A stretch of DNA of 64,000 nt from Brachypodius melanocephalos (GCA_013398615.1 VZSR01000028.1:3773402-3837401); one strand, 5' to 3'. Numbered from the stretch's first letter, positions 1 to 12,058 are shown. Program-made: numbers and translations. The notes: generated by a model from the sequence alone, not told the origin.

Positions 1-1829
1 AAGAAAACAGAATGGATGCCCATGACTCTGGACCTAGGAGCCTCCTGAGGCATCCTGTAATGTTACCAACAAATAAAGATGCTGCTCACCACGTGTGTGT
101 GTGCCTTGGATGCCCTCATGGCACTCTCCACAGCCAGGAATGGACTGGAGAGCCCCAAATCAACACCATTTCTGCCAAACGAAATGTCAAATGATATGCA
201 GGGTTTTGGTAAACGATGTTACCCATTTCATGATTACCCAAACCATTTTAGTAGCAAAATTGAAATTAAGCATTCTTTGAAATTTCTACCTCAACTAAAC
301 AGTAGATTTTACTATGGCAATTTTTAGTTTGTAAAAGAAGTGGTACTCAGGGCACTACAGACCCAACAGGCTGAAATTACCCTTTTATATCAAGTCAAAG
401 AAACCCTAAATAATCTTACATTTCAAAGATATTTATGACCTAACTTTGGTTCATTAGCACATAAGAAGATATTAATGATACAGAGTAATGAAATGTAATG
501 ACTCCTTTAGTACTTTCTTATTGTCTGGGTCTTTAACATGCAGTTTGATAAGAGCTAGACCAGCAGCAGCTTTAATAGCATTTTGTAGAGCTGGTGCTCA
601 CTGAGAATGCCCCAAACTCAAAAAGGCACAAGCCAAAAAGGTGAAGATGCATCAAGAAATCACAAAAAGTTTATCGTAAATGTCGAATGAAGTATATCTG
701 CCAATAAGAGCTTATTTTAAAAAATAATGTGTGGATTGCATTGAACTTAGCCACTACAAGAGTAGAAAAGGAAAAATTGCCCAACTGTACCACATATTTT
801 TAAACCTAAGTATCTTGCTCTTCTAGACTTTAAAAACTCTTTGTGAAGGAGGTATAATCCACAACTCAGGAAAATACTAATGTAATCTTATCTTTCAGAA
901 ACAAAAATCAAAATCCCACCTGAGCTATGTCCATGCAGAAAAGCAGAGTTAAACATCAGCTGCTTTTATCTGAGTGCCTAAATGTAAAAATACTTGAACA
1001 GGATTCTACCAACTATTACATTAAAACCCTATAGTTTGTCTGCCAATACCAGTCTAGGTTTATTTCTTAGCTGAACTTAAAAAAACCCCAAAAGATCAAT
1101 AAAGGTGTAGGTGGAGAGGTTTAAAAAATAACTGCTGGAAATGATGAGCCAAGATCTTTGGAACAACGTGTCCCTGCCCGAGGTATAGGCAGGCTGGTTT
1201 TTAGATCAGTCACCTACAACTGTGATGTCATAAAGTGGAAAAATACCACCGAGAGTCATTTTTAGCAAAGAACATCAACAGATCCTCTCACATTCACATC
1301 CAGTGAAACTCCATTCCAGTTAGATTCATTGGCAAATTGTAAATCCTTATTTGATTTATCAATCACAATTTTGTATTGTTAATTTGTATGTTCATTAGAC
1401 GAATCCATTCCTCTAAGGTAATCACTTAAGGTACTGCTGGCATGCGAACATGCACAAATGGATAATTCTTAATGACCTTCCAAGCTGACATATTTTTGGC
1501 ATCAGTTTTCTGTATCCTAATTTCAAGCTGCCTCTCTGGTGTTATCATAGGGCTGACTTCACTACACAGTCAAAGGAGGAGTTGCAATTGGAAGTCGTTA
1601 GTATGATTGTTCCCATCAGATATCAGCAGAACAAGGAACAATTCAAATTATCTCTCTCCTTGGATGAAACCCCTGTGTTTCCAGCTGCAGAGGTCAGTAA
1701 GCAGCCTTCATTTCAGCAGCCTTGAAGGAGAAAACATTCACACCAGACAATCTGACAAGATTTGTGACTTTTTCAGTATTTCCACAGAACATAATTTTTG
1801 GTCTGCAGATGCTTGGTGCAAAAAAGAGA
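1..1829. other. unassigned non-coding sequence
   Basis: No supported gene is visible here. Open frames are 60-83 codons long, overlap on several frames and show no domain or splice context. The stretch is AT-rich with few CpGs, as expected for avian intergenic or intronic DNA. A short GTGT run near position 92 is the only simple repeat I noticed. Confidence 0.6.
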
Positions 1830-1892
1830 AGGGGAGGTTGGAACTAGATGGTCTTTAAGGTCTGTTCAAACCCAAGCCATTCTGTGATTCCA
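1830..1892 (+). mobile_element. CR1 LINE 3'-end fragment
   Basis: The stretch runs from a GGAGGTTGGAACTAGATGG motif through TTTAAGGTC to a CCATTCTGTGATTCC ending. This matches the conserved 3' tail of CR1 non-LTR retrotransposons of birds. Only the last 60 or so bases are recognisable, typical of the heavy 5' truncation of CR1 copies. No reverse-transcriptase coding is left. The orientation is plus. The assignment rests on remembered family motifs, not on an alignment. Confidence 0.7.
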
Positions 1893-3744
1893 GGAAATTA
1901 ATATAAGTCATCCCAGGCTACTGTTCTGGCAGCTGCTCTGCACATTGCCATCCCACAAGACCAGGACACTATCAGAGATTTTGTACTGCAGGTTAGGCTG
2001 GTGCAGGTGAGCCACAGACCAGCGAAGATAGGGCTCAGCCATCATCTCTTTCAGGGGTCTGATGTAGGAGCTTGTGAGGAGACCTGTGGGTGGACACTGC
2101 ACTGGCTGTGCTCACAAGGTTTGCAGAGTTACAGAGCAATCAGGTCAACTACAGAAAATGCAAGAATATTTTCTGTATTCTCAACCTGAGAGATGGCATT
2201 TGCCCAGCTGAATGACCATTATTCACAGTAGTACCCAAACCCCAGAAGACTGCACCAATGTTATCCCCGCTGAGGCTGACTGGGGTCTCTCTCCATCCCC
2301 AGACTCACACTGTTAGTGCTGCTCATCCAGCACCATGAGAAGGGGAAAAACGTGGCATCATCTTAAACACAGGGTTCTCAGGGTTGCCAGCATTTCTGCA
2401 GTGCTCCCTAGAGCAGATCCAGACAAGGAAAGGAAAATTTCTGGCATTTTCCAGAGTCTACAAGAGGAAAAGGTGGGGTAGACACAGTGCTGCCATCCAC
2501 TGAGGTTGGGCAGTTGGCTCATGAGGGTTGGGACGCAGGCTGGGAAGAGAGTGAGGTGCAAGAGGGGAGAAAAGCTCCAGGGAAGAGCCCTTTCCCAGCT
2601 GGTGGCCAGCGCAGGCAGCAGCCCCTCACGAAGGAGCCGCCGTGGGCTGGGGCTGTGGGTCGCAGTGGGATCTGCAAGGGGTGCGCTCAGCCTGCGCCCT
2701 CCCGCCTGCCCCGCTACAGTCAGTGCCCAACTGACACCCAAAAGTCAAAGAAAAGAGTTTGCATCCCTTCCTCAAAAGCACAGCTCGGGTTGCAAATCCA
2801 AATGTATGGGCAAAATGTAAATGCATTGTGACAAGCTGTACGGGGAATCAAAACAAGGAACAAGGAGCGTATGTTTCTTTTAGAGAAATGTCCTTTATCT
2901 CGCAGGCAGAACGAAGCGTGTGGCATTCAAATGTTAAGATTTTTACACACTTTCATGAAATACTAAAGAGAAACCAAAAAAAAAAAAAAAAGAAAGAAAA
3001 AAGAAAGCAACAAGAAAATAACCCAAGTCCGTGTCACTTCTCAGCTAGTTTGGTTATTGCTGCTCCTGAGTACTGTAACATATGCACTTTCCCTTTTGAA
3101 AATGTATCAAAGTTGTTATTTTGGGGGTGGGATAAACTCTTACCCATGCATATCTTATGTTTTGAAGCCAAGAATGCTTAAGAACCTGCTCTGGATCCGC
3201 ACATCAGATGCATAAGTGATTAGTGACAAGTGACACAGAAACAGAGAATGTGCTGTGTTACGATGAATAATAAACACGCGCAATTTATGCAGGCAGAGCG
3301 AGCGAGGAGATGGCATCCTGCACTTTTTCCATATAAATAATGTGAATCTCTCGGCAATGAAGCCAGGCCGACCAGGGAGTTTCTCCAGCCCGCCAGCCGC
3401 GCAAGCCGGCGGGAGAGAGCAGGGACAGGCGAGGAGAGCTCACTCACCAACAGGGCTGCTCCTGGCTCATGGGTCACCCGGAATGAAATGCTGGCCATGA
3501 ATGGTCACCACAGAAACAAAATTCACAGTGGGCAAAATTTTTCACTCTCTAGAATAAAGGAGCTTTTAGATAAAAGAAAAAAAATACACTGGAAAACACT
3601 CACATGGTTTACCATTACTTGGGTTTCTGGAGAGCATCACTGCAGTGATAGGATTAGTGGCGCTTGTAAAAAAATGTTTTTGAACTATTAAATTCAATTT
3701 TTACATGAAATCTCTCCAGGAAAGGAAAGTATATGCTCCTGGGA
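1893..3744. other. unassigned sequence with a CpG-rich patch
   Basis: No gene is supported. The segment 2460-2720 is GC-richer and holds overlapping frames of about 100-127 codons on both strands without recognisable content. The segment 3280-3440 has clustered CpGs next to a TATA-like ATATAAATAA (3331-3340). It also has a strong donor-like GGTGAGTGAG on the minus strand ending at 3448; see the findings. The rest is AT-rich. Confidence 0.5.
2976..3008 (+). repeat. A-rich low-complexity tract
   Basis: A run of 16 A residues is followed by GAAAG-type A-rich sequence. It has no recognisable retrocopy upstream, so it is more likely simple low-complexity DNA than the tail of a processed pseudogene. 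Confidence 0.8.
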
Positions 3745-3968
3745 CCCTAACTCGAACCCTAACAATAACCCTAACCCTAACCCGAACCCAACCCAAACCC
3801 TAACCCAAACCCTAACCCCAACTCCAACGAAAACCTAACCCCAACCCTACCCCTAACCCTAACCCCAACTCCAACCCCAACCAAACCCTAAACCAAACCC
3901 CAACCCTAATCCTAACCCAAACCCTAACCCCAACCCCAACCAAACCCTAACCCCAACCCTAACCCTAG
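3745..3968 (-). repeat. degenerate interstitial telomeric repeat
   Basis: About 224 bp consist of imperfect units of the vertebrate telomere C-strand CCCTAA. They are mixed with variants such as CCCCAA, CCCAAA, CCCGAA and CCAACT. The G-rich (TTAGGG-like) strand is the minus strand. The block is flanked by ordinary unique sequence on both sides, so it is internal and not a chromosome end. The many variant units indicate an old insertion or a diverged subtelomeric-type array. The tract carries chance open frames on both strands that should not be annotated as genes. Confidence 0.9.
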
Positions 3969-6900
3969 ACTGTTGGAGCTGAAGAGAGCTGGCAACAGGG
4001 GTTTCTGAAGGGCCATGATGTACCTGGCAGGCACCTCACCACTCCTGCATCCTCCATTACCAAAACCACAAAAAACACCAAAAAAACCCCAAATGCCAAA
4101 GCCAGCCAGCCATTCATCCTTAGTCCAGCACATGCAGTTTTCTTCTTGTGCGCCTCTACCACACTCAAACACCAGAGCTGCAGCACAATGCACACACATC
4201 CTCACACAGTCCCACATCCCTCAGCCTCATGCTCAGCTGGGGGGACGGTCCCAGGCTGGACACATAGCTCCTGCAACATCCCCACTTTGCCACCTTCTTT
4301 CCTCTGCCCCTTGCTGCCGTCCCACATGTGAGCCATCCTCCAGGGAAAAGAGAAAGACATAATTTTTTTTTTTTAATTTAAAAAATATCCACCTGCAACT
4401 TAACTCTGCACATTTTTTTCCTGGCTGTCCTGGCCTGCCAACTCCAGGCAAGCTTTTCTCTGTCATTTTTGCACTCTCTCTACACTTCCAGAAATGTACG
4501 CACTTGGATAAAAGTAGAACTGAGAGGGGAAAATGCATATTGTGTTAAATAAAAATAAAAAAAAGCTGAAAAAAGTGTCTAAAAGATGGACACGTAAAGA
4601 AATCATAACCATACTTTAACTCTGAGTTTGAGTTATATAAACTGTACTGTGGTAATTACCAAGCTCCTCCAGATTAATAAACAATTACCATAGTAACCAC
4701 ACCATCATATGGAACCTATGCTCATGAATTTTTAAAGCATAAATGGAAATACATGCCGGTTGAAAAAGTCTCCTATTTATTTTGTTCCTGGAAGACAAGG
4801 GAGAGAGAGATCCATTAAAGGATCTCGTCAAGTTATTTCTTCCTCTGCTGGTTCCTGCAGCCACACTTCGGACAAGTGCCATATATTATGTACTAACTAG
4901 GAAAGTCCATTATGTGTGCAGGGCCTGGGGCTGGCAGGCAGCGGGGCTGGCCTCGCACCTCGCTCCCCTGGCAGCCTCTGTGCTCTCAAACCTTGTTTTC
5001 CCTGAGGGTTTGGGTGACAAGGTGCACCTCAATATTTGCCAAAATTTAAGGGGTTTGTAGGCATAGCAAGCTATCCCTAGTGGTGTACTGGACTCTTTTT
5101 ATTTTTTTATGGATTATGTGTGAGAAAAATTTGAAGTTCACATTGCATGACCACACACAGGAAAGGTATCTCCATCAAATATTTGATAAGCTGACTACTG
5201 TGAGAAAATGCAGAGATGCAAATTTAACTTTCCACAGCATGGTGTGCCTTGCTTCCAGCACATCTACCAGTGTCCCATAAGGCTGACCCTACCAGAGGGC
5301 ATGTCACATCCTGTCTGGAAAAATCCAGTGTGGTCTGCTCTTGTGCCTGTGTCCTGCACCCAGAACCATGCCAGGCTCGTGCATTCCAGCCACCAGGAAA
5401 GGGCTCTCTGCAGCCCCTGTGCCTCTGCCCCTATGGAGGGGAAGGGCCAATGCTCCAGCAGAGCAGCACTACCCAGGGGCAGACCCCTGATACCTGCAAG
5501 CCAACAACACAGACCCCCAGACACCCAGCAGGAAGGGTATCCCAGTCTGACATTGCCTTTTCCCCCAAAGCCCGAGCAAAGCAGCCCCTCAGGACTGCCC
5601 TGCACTCCTCTGTCTCTGAGGAGCTCCTGACAAAATGTGCCAAAATTTGTCAAAACATGCCCTCAATGTTATAGGAGGCATCAATGATTAAAAGCAGTCT
5701 ATAGAGATGCACCCAAGGTCATTAGAAAAGGAAAAAAAAAAAAAAAGGCTTTCTCCTGCCCCAATATCAACTCTTGTTTCACACTACTATAGACAACACT
5801 TTGGTTTGAAAGCTCGCAGGCATAGTCCAGAGCTTTAACACAGCTGAGCCTGGCTTCACTGCACTTTGCAATTTGTTTGTAACATGTTAAAAAAAAATCT
5901 CAAAATGACAAATAACAAGATTATATATCAACCTGTTGATCATTCTGACAAGAAAGCTGAAAAGCAGCCCTGAGTTAAGAAAATAGTGTTCAGCATTTGC
6001 AGTAATAGTCTAAAACATGATGTGAGACCCCTACACTCCAAGTTTGAGCCACTTACTTCTGATAATTTTGATGAGCTGAAATAATATCTCCCTTTTTGCA
6101 AGAAAGTATTTCTTCAGACACTCTGAAATTTAGGAAAGCCATTAAATCTTTGTGAATTGAAGGTAGAAAAATAAATTGTATGTATTTTAGACTTTGAATG
6201 ATCTTCCTATAGCAATTTTCGGGGGAAAAAAACTAAGAAGAATTCTGCAATTTTAATCTCCTCAGTAGCTTCCCATTACTAAACAAGCAGAACACCACAG
6301 TACAAATGTGGATGTTACATGTCATCTTGATCTGCTGCTTTTTTCTTTCATTAAAGCTTTAATGCAGCAATTATGGCTACGTTGCCCTATAAAAAAAGGA
6401 AAAGGCAGTTTACTTTAAAAAGTGAAATTGCATAGCCTACTATTTAATTATACACAAATGTAAATGGCCTATTTTTCCATAACTGGTTATTACAGCACTG
6501 TTTTACTTTCTGAGTTTTCACAATCTCTAAAACCTACAACGCTTCCTGCTATATAATTGTTTTGCTACATTATTGTTTTCATCTTATTTTTTCTTTTAAT
6601 GCGAGTGCAGCGGGATAAATCTTGGTTTTAAGCCAGCCAGTACTTCATCTACTTAAGCTTTTATAGATGAAGATTGCTGTAATTATCAGAATACCCGCTT
6701 ATTTCTGAAGTATTATCTTGGCAACCTGCTGGCATTTACAACCAATTAACAAGCTTTGCCCATTAGTTGCATAAGGGGTATCACAGAGTAAAGCCATTGT
6801 GTGCTAATTTTCTATTTTAGATAATCAGTTTGGCCATCCAAAATGGAAAGGGGAAGAAAAGAAAGGTTTGACACCCAGTGGCAGACATGTAAAAATGACT

Positions 6901-9039
6901 ACATGCCTCCCTGAGACAAAGGTATCCAGCGACTGCATGATTGCTTCACTGTCGTCACCACTGGGTTTTAAGTATTTATTCCCTTTGTCTCTTTTGGAAG
7001 AGAAAATAGAAAGTACAGCTTCAGCAAAGTAATCATGTCCTCTTTTTATTTTTTAAACAGACTGGCTTCTCTCTCTGTCCTCGCGGGCTTGTAATTTCAC
7101 CAAATTGTACAAGTGTTAAACACGATTTTAAAAAGAAAAGGAAAAAAAAATTAAAAAGAGTAAGCAAAGAAGGAAGCCTGTTCGCCGGTGCAAATCTGAG
7201 CCTTCCTCCCATTCCGCGGGGCCGAGCAGAGCCCTGATGCCAAAGGCAGCCCCTCGCTCGCGTCGCTGCACCGCGCTTGGTTAAAGCCATGTGCAGGCTG
7301 CGGGTTTAACCAGGCAGGCGCTGCTATGAGCAAATGGGCTCCCGGCCCACGTTCAGCCCCGGCTGCTGAGCTGCTGCCAGCCCCGGCTGCCTCCTCCCTG
7401 CCCTGGGGGATTTATACAAGCATTAACCTTCGGTCGAGGCACCGTTTGCTTTCCGTGTTCCTGGTGCAGAGCAGGGAAGATGCATCGCCGTGTAGGTGCC
7501 CTGGTCAGCAGACTGTGACTAGTGCTGCACCGTCACAGCACTCCCTGAAGTGCTCATCTCCACCAGACCCATCTCCAGAGCTGCCCCACGAGCCCCCCAA
7601 CCCTGCCTTGCTGCCCCACAGCCTTTTACTGGGTCCTGAGGACATGCACTCCAAATCTGGCACAGAGGGAAGCAGGCAGAGCTTGCAGCACCGCTCTGCC
7701 CCTGCCCCTCCAGTGACCCCACTGACACCAGTCCCTGTCTCCACCTTCCCACCCCATCCCCACTGCCCAACCACCACCAGGCACGAGGCTCAGTCTTCCT
7801 TGATCTCCCACCGACTCCAGGTCATGAGCTTGACCCTTCTGTACATCTCCATCCCATTTTACATGTGGCAACCAGGACCATAAGGGTCTCCTCCCTGCTG
7901 AGGCTGCCCCACACCACACAGCAAGGGGAGAAATGGGTCTCTGATCCTATCCAAAAAGCCTCAAGGTAAATAACAATGATTAAATGATTATGCTGGAGGC
8001 AACAGGGCATACCCATTTAATTGTATATAAAATTAGACATTAGACCTGGTATAGATGCCTGCGTTTTGTAATAAGGAGAGAAACTAATCAGTTTAAAGAT
8101 GAGCGCAGTCCTTAAAGCATGGTTAGATCCCATTTACTCCATTGAACAGAACGGGTGGATGGTTCATGTTGTAAAATGGTTTTATAAAATGTAGTGAACT
8201 GTACAATGACGTGTTTTATTTGCCTCCTGTGGTTTAGATTCATATTTTGCTTTAGCATAAGTTAAATAAAATTAAGACTATGATTATGCTAAGAGAATGC
8301 AGCCAGTAAAGATAGAAAATGTTGAACTCCTCAAAGTCATAAAGAATTGTCAACTGTGCAATTAGTAAAGGCTGAACATATACACTGAAGTCTATTAAGT
8401 CATAAATGAATGAGAAAAATGTAGTGCTTGGAAATTTAATGTGTTTATTTGTCTTCATTATTTTAAAATAATTGCTATTGGCTACAGTCATTAGAAAATT
8501 CAAGTTTTAAGTAAGGTACAGTATAAACCCTTCTGTAAAGTGAATCTAGTTATATAGCCAAACTATTAAAAAAATATTTAGACTACTGAAAAGAAGTAAG
8601 AAGAGTCAATGAGCAGAGTGCTGGGGCAGCTTGGAGCTCCTTGCAGCCTGTTTCCTCTGATGCTGCCCCAGCTGAAGCACCTCCACTGCTGTCAGGGAGC
8701 ACAGGTCAGCCACCTCCAGCACCTCAAGGGTGCACACGTGTCTCCTTTTTGGGCACCTCTGGGCAATTTTCCCCTTCAGATTTTTCTAACTTGAAAAAAA
8801 GGGAACTTGTATTTTAGGGGAATTTCTTTCAAAGCCTATGGTGAAAAAGCAGTTATTTGCCCAATTCTAATTAAGTCATTCCCAGTCAGGAGTAGTGTGC
8901 CCCAATAGCCTTACCCAAGATGATGACAGAGAAAATGAGTAAGCAGAGAAATTCTCCCCAGGGAAATGAAACAGTACCCAAATTACCAAGATATGTTCTA
9001 CATCTGCATGGAAGGAGACATGTTCCTCCAGGACTTCAA
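3969..9039. other. gene-free stretch, AT-rich with a GC patch
   Basis: No exon can be supported. Between 4000 and 5680 GC-richer DNA alternates with T- or A-rich DNA, and the frames of 90-141 codons there are overlapping and lack any family signature. A 15-base poly-A run lies at 5732-5746. From about 5880 to 7140 and from 7980 to 8590 the sequence is AT-rich with many TAAT/ATTA motifs, which resembles regulatory DNA. Between them, 7180-7460 holds a GC-rich patch with clustered CpGs. Confidence 0.5.
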
Positions 9040-9165
9040 TCTTCACCACTAATATTATTATTAAATATTTATGTACCACCCCAAGTTTGCATGACACTTT
9101 ACAGAGATAAAAGATGCTCTCTTTGCACTGAAGATCTTAGATCCTATCTCAGACAGAGAAAGTAA
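9040..9165 (+). repeat. possible ancient amniote SINE/LINE relic
   Basis: The order of an ATTATTATTAAATATTTATG start, a GCATGACACTTTACAGAGAT core, a GAAGATCTTAGATC segment and a final CAGACAG resembles old amniote interspersed repeats. Those repeats read as a low-complexity ATT head followed by a 'CACTTTACAGA...CTTACAATCTAA' type body. The match is by eye and strongly diverged, so the family cannot be named with confidence. Confidence 0.3.
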
Positions 9166-10494
9166 AATTAGCAGAAAGAAGACATGATGATGAAGATTAA
9201 GAAAAGGATCTAATGCTGGTGATCCAAAAGCATTTTTAGATTGTAATAGCATGTGAGTTCTAGGGCTGACAAAAGCTCATGGCTCTGGGGCCCTTTTTGC
9301 TTTTAATAGCCATCCGACCACCTTTCAAACTCATGGTAGCCATGTGGACCTATTTCCCTACAGCTTTGACCCAAAGAAAGAAAATAATGCCATCCTGTAT
9401 TTTTTTTTCTACTGGTTACAATTTTTTTTTTTTCATTTGATTTGTCTAAGGAAAAGAGAAGTCAGGCTGCAAGAGTTCAGCAGCTCTGAGCTGCACAAGT
9501 GAAAGTGCCTGAGAGAGGCACAGAGAAAGGCCCGTGCACTACAGCACTGAGCTGAAAATAGAAGTAAGAGTTTCTTGGTCCTTCAGCTTGAGTTTCATCC
9601 ATTTTGATTAATTCCCTCACTTCATTTCTGCCAGTGTAACTAGAAGCCAAGATGAATCAGCCTTCCCTGTTGGATACCCTGGGCTGGGGCTGCTCTGGCC
9701 TTTTGCTGAGGCTGAAGAGACAGCAGCAGGAAATCAAAGCAGAAAAGGTGGACAAGTGGAGATACTCAGCACAACTCCACCTCCCATCCAGGGCATGGGG
9801 TGGGCACCTACATGGCAAAGTAAAGGGAATACACCTCTGCAGGAATGATGCTAAAAGCCCTTCTCAAGGAGGGTAACACCCTTTCTATAAAATTCTGTAA
9901 AATATTCTGCAAAATAATTTAAGATACTTTGATGTAGACATTGCTACTGTGGGTAGCCAAGCCAAGCCCAGCATTAAGCTGCAGTAGGATGCTGCCCCTC
10001 TCCTGCCTCCAGACATGGAGAGGATCTGGCAGCCCCAAAAGGAGCCAAGCCCACCCCACAGCTCTCTCTCTGCAGGGCTGCAGCCAAAACTCCCTGGGAT
10101 GGGGAGACTTTGGAAGTAACAGCAACAAGGACAAGGTCACCAGGCTGGAGAACAAGTGGCAATCAAAGAGGAGAGGCGCTGGAGCCTCCACTAGAGGGGT
10201 CCAGTTCAGGTGGCAAAAAACCCCACCTATTATTTTCATTCACAAATTTGGTGATCAAGAAAAATACTTTTTCTGCCTTCTATATTTTTAAAACTAATCT
10301 TAGCATCATCAATGGCAATGCGAGCTTTCCTCAGGGGGAAGAATATCCTCAGGAAAATACACATTTGTTGATGGATCCGAGTCATTGTGCGGAGAGAAGC
10401 AGCAGCACACATCAAATCCCCTGAGACAATAACAGGCAGGACGTGCAGGGCAGAGGAGGTGCAGTCTGAGGCTTCCAGCAGCACAGAGATGCTG

Positions 10495-10556
10495 GCACAC
10501 ACACGGACACACACACATATATGCACATATACACACGCACATACACGTATATGCGC
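10495..10556. repeat. alternating CA/TA purine-pyrimidine tract
   Basis: About 60 bp of nearly uninterrupted alternating pyrimidine-purine sequence are built from CA, TA and CG steps (for example CACACATATATGCACATATAC). It is an imperfect compound microsatellite. Such alternation is compatible with Z-DNA formation. The valine/cysteine-rich minus-strand frames over it are repeat artefacts. Confidence 0.85.
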
Positions 10557-10669
10557 TCCCAGCAATTCAGTTAGATTAATTTGCTTTGGCTATTCCATTC
10601 TTTTCCTGGCAGAGTACTTAAAGAATCAGGTTAAGCCTTTGCATTAGATACACAAACAATGCTCCTTTA

Positions 10670-10765
10670 CCTCCACATGGGTGTTGTGAGACTTTAATTA
10701 ATGTTTGTAAAGTGCTTTCAGATCCCCAGAAGAAAGGCACTATAGAAGTGTGTAGTCTGATTATT
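10670..10765 (+). mobile_element. ancient CR1/L3-like LINE 3' fragment
   Basis: The segment contains, in order, GTTGTGAGACTTTAATTAATG, TTTGTAAAGTGCTTTCAGATC and AGAAAGGCACTATAGAAGTG. The same order appears in the tail of the old CR1-related L3 family found across amniotes (TTTGTAAAGCGCTTTGAGATC followed by GAAAGGCGCTATAGAAG). It is a diverged relic without coding capacity. The family name is from memory and the exact subfamily is uncertain. Confidence 0.5.
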
Positions 10766-12058
10766 TCACAGCATACAAAAGTAGAGGTGAAAAGAAGTAG
10801 TCTCCTCCTTATACATAAAACTACTGATCTCAACTCCTGCATTAAAAAAACCCCAAGATGTTAAGGAAGAAAAGAAATCTGACCATGAACCCACTTCAGG
10901 CTTCCCCTTTGCCTTTTTCATCTGATTTCTGGTTGAGTGAAATAATAAGCTATTGTATTGCTGTAAACTCTTTGTAAGTAGATTTGACTAAGACAACAGA
11001 GTTCAGTGCCAGCAGCTACTCTGATCATTCTTTTAAATGGAAATTTACCGTCTGCTGCATCACATGGAAAAAATATAGAACTATTTTTCACAGCTTGTTC
11101 ACTGAACAGATTATTGGAGGGGAGAAAAAATAAAAAGGCTTCATTTTCTACAGATCCCAAATCTCAGCGTAGAAAGTCTTGGCAATTTCCTTTTGAGAGG
11201 AGACAGATTTCACTTTCACATTGATTTAACAATGAGAAGTGCATCCAAAATGAGGGCCTGATTCTGAGCATTTAAATGGTTAGCCATAGCTGACTCCATA
11301 GCTTATCTATGGGAGCAGAACTGCTCACATCAATAAGCCTTTGTAGGATCTGGTCCTAATATAGAACCAGTTCTCAATGTCATAAAATCTTTTTTAACAG
11401 CATCTTGTGTTACATTTAATTTATTTCACATGGCCTCATAAAATAAGATAAAAGCTCGTAAGTCTAAAAGTCATATTAAAAGGATGAAAAAAATACCTCC
11501 CTAGCATGTATTTGTGTTTATTAAGTGTTATCTTCATGCAACTTACAAACTTTTAACTCCAGAATTTCCAAATTCTTTCTAATCCTAATGGCAGTCATCG
11601 AGAGCTGACAGTGAATAATGTAAACATATTACAACACACTCACTTTTTGGAGAAGAAACTCCTTCCCAAAGCTCTCACCAGACAGGTCATCCCTTTCAGC
11701 TCGAGGCAGGAGCACAGGTCCTTACCTCGAGCTGAAATGAGGTGCCTTTGCCCTCATTTGCCTTTGCCTGGTGCTGGAAAGTACAGCTGTGTGTCTAATT
11801 TCCAGGAAGCTCCAGGACAACAGGCACAAGAAACACGAGCGTGCACCATGCATGGTTTAATCTGACACTGGCCTAAAGGGTGCACAAGCATCTGTTCTTC
11901 AATACACAGAAAGGCTCCAGACAGAAAAACGTCCTCGGGGCCAAGAAGGCTTCAACCTTTTTTAATGGAGGTGATGGAGTACCTCCCCTCCACCACTGAA
12001 AATGTACTTTCTGCTTTAGCCCCAGAAGGGGAAGGAAGGGACTGGAGCCATGGTCCCC
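10766..12058. other. unassigned sequence with a perfect hairpin
   Basis: No gene is supported. The frames are short (about 70-85 codons). The notable content is an inverted repeat at 11694-11737, listed separately. The 11400-11600 part is AT-rich. Confidence 0.5.
11694..11737. repeat. perfect 13-bp inverted repeat, 18-nt loop
   Basis: The left arm TTTCAGCTCGAGG (11694-11706) is the exact reverse complement of the right arm CCTCGAGCTGAAA (11725-11737). The spacer is 18 nt. Each arm contains the self-complementary CTCGAG. The structure could fold in DNA or in RNA from either strand. No gene product is assigned. Confidence 0.9.

Noticed and set aside
2976..3008. Poly-A tail of a processed pseudogene
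   Set aside because: No intronless gene-like sequence precedes it, and retrocopies are rare in birds, where CR1 is the main retrotransposon.
3924..4217. Minus-strand frame ending in Gly-Leu-Gly repeats
   Set aside because: The repeat peptide is the translation of the telomere-like tract, not a protein.
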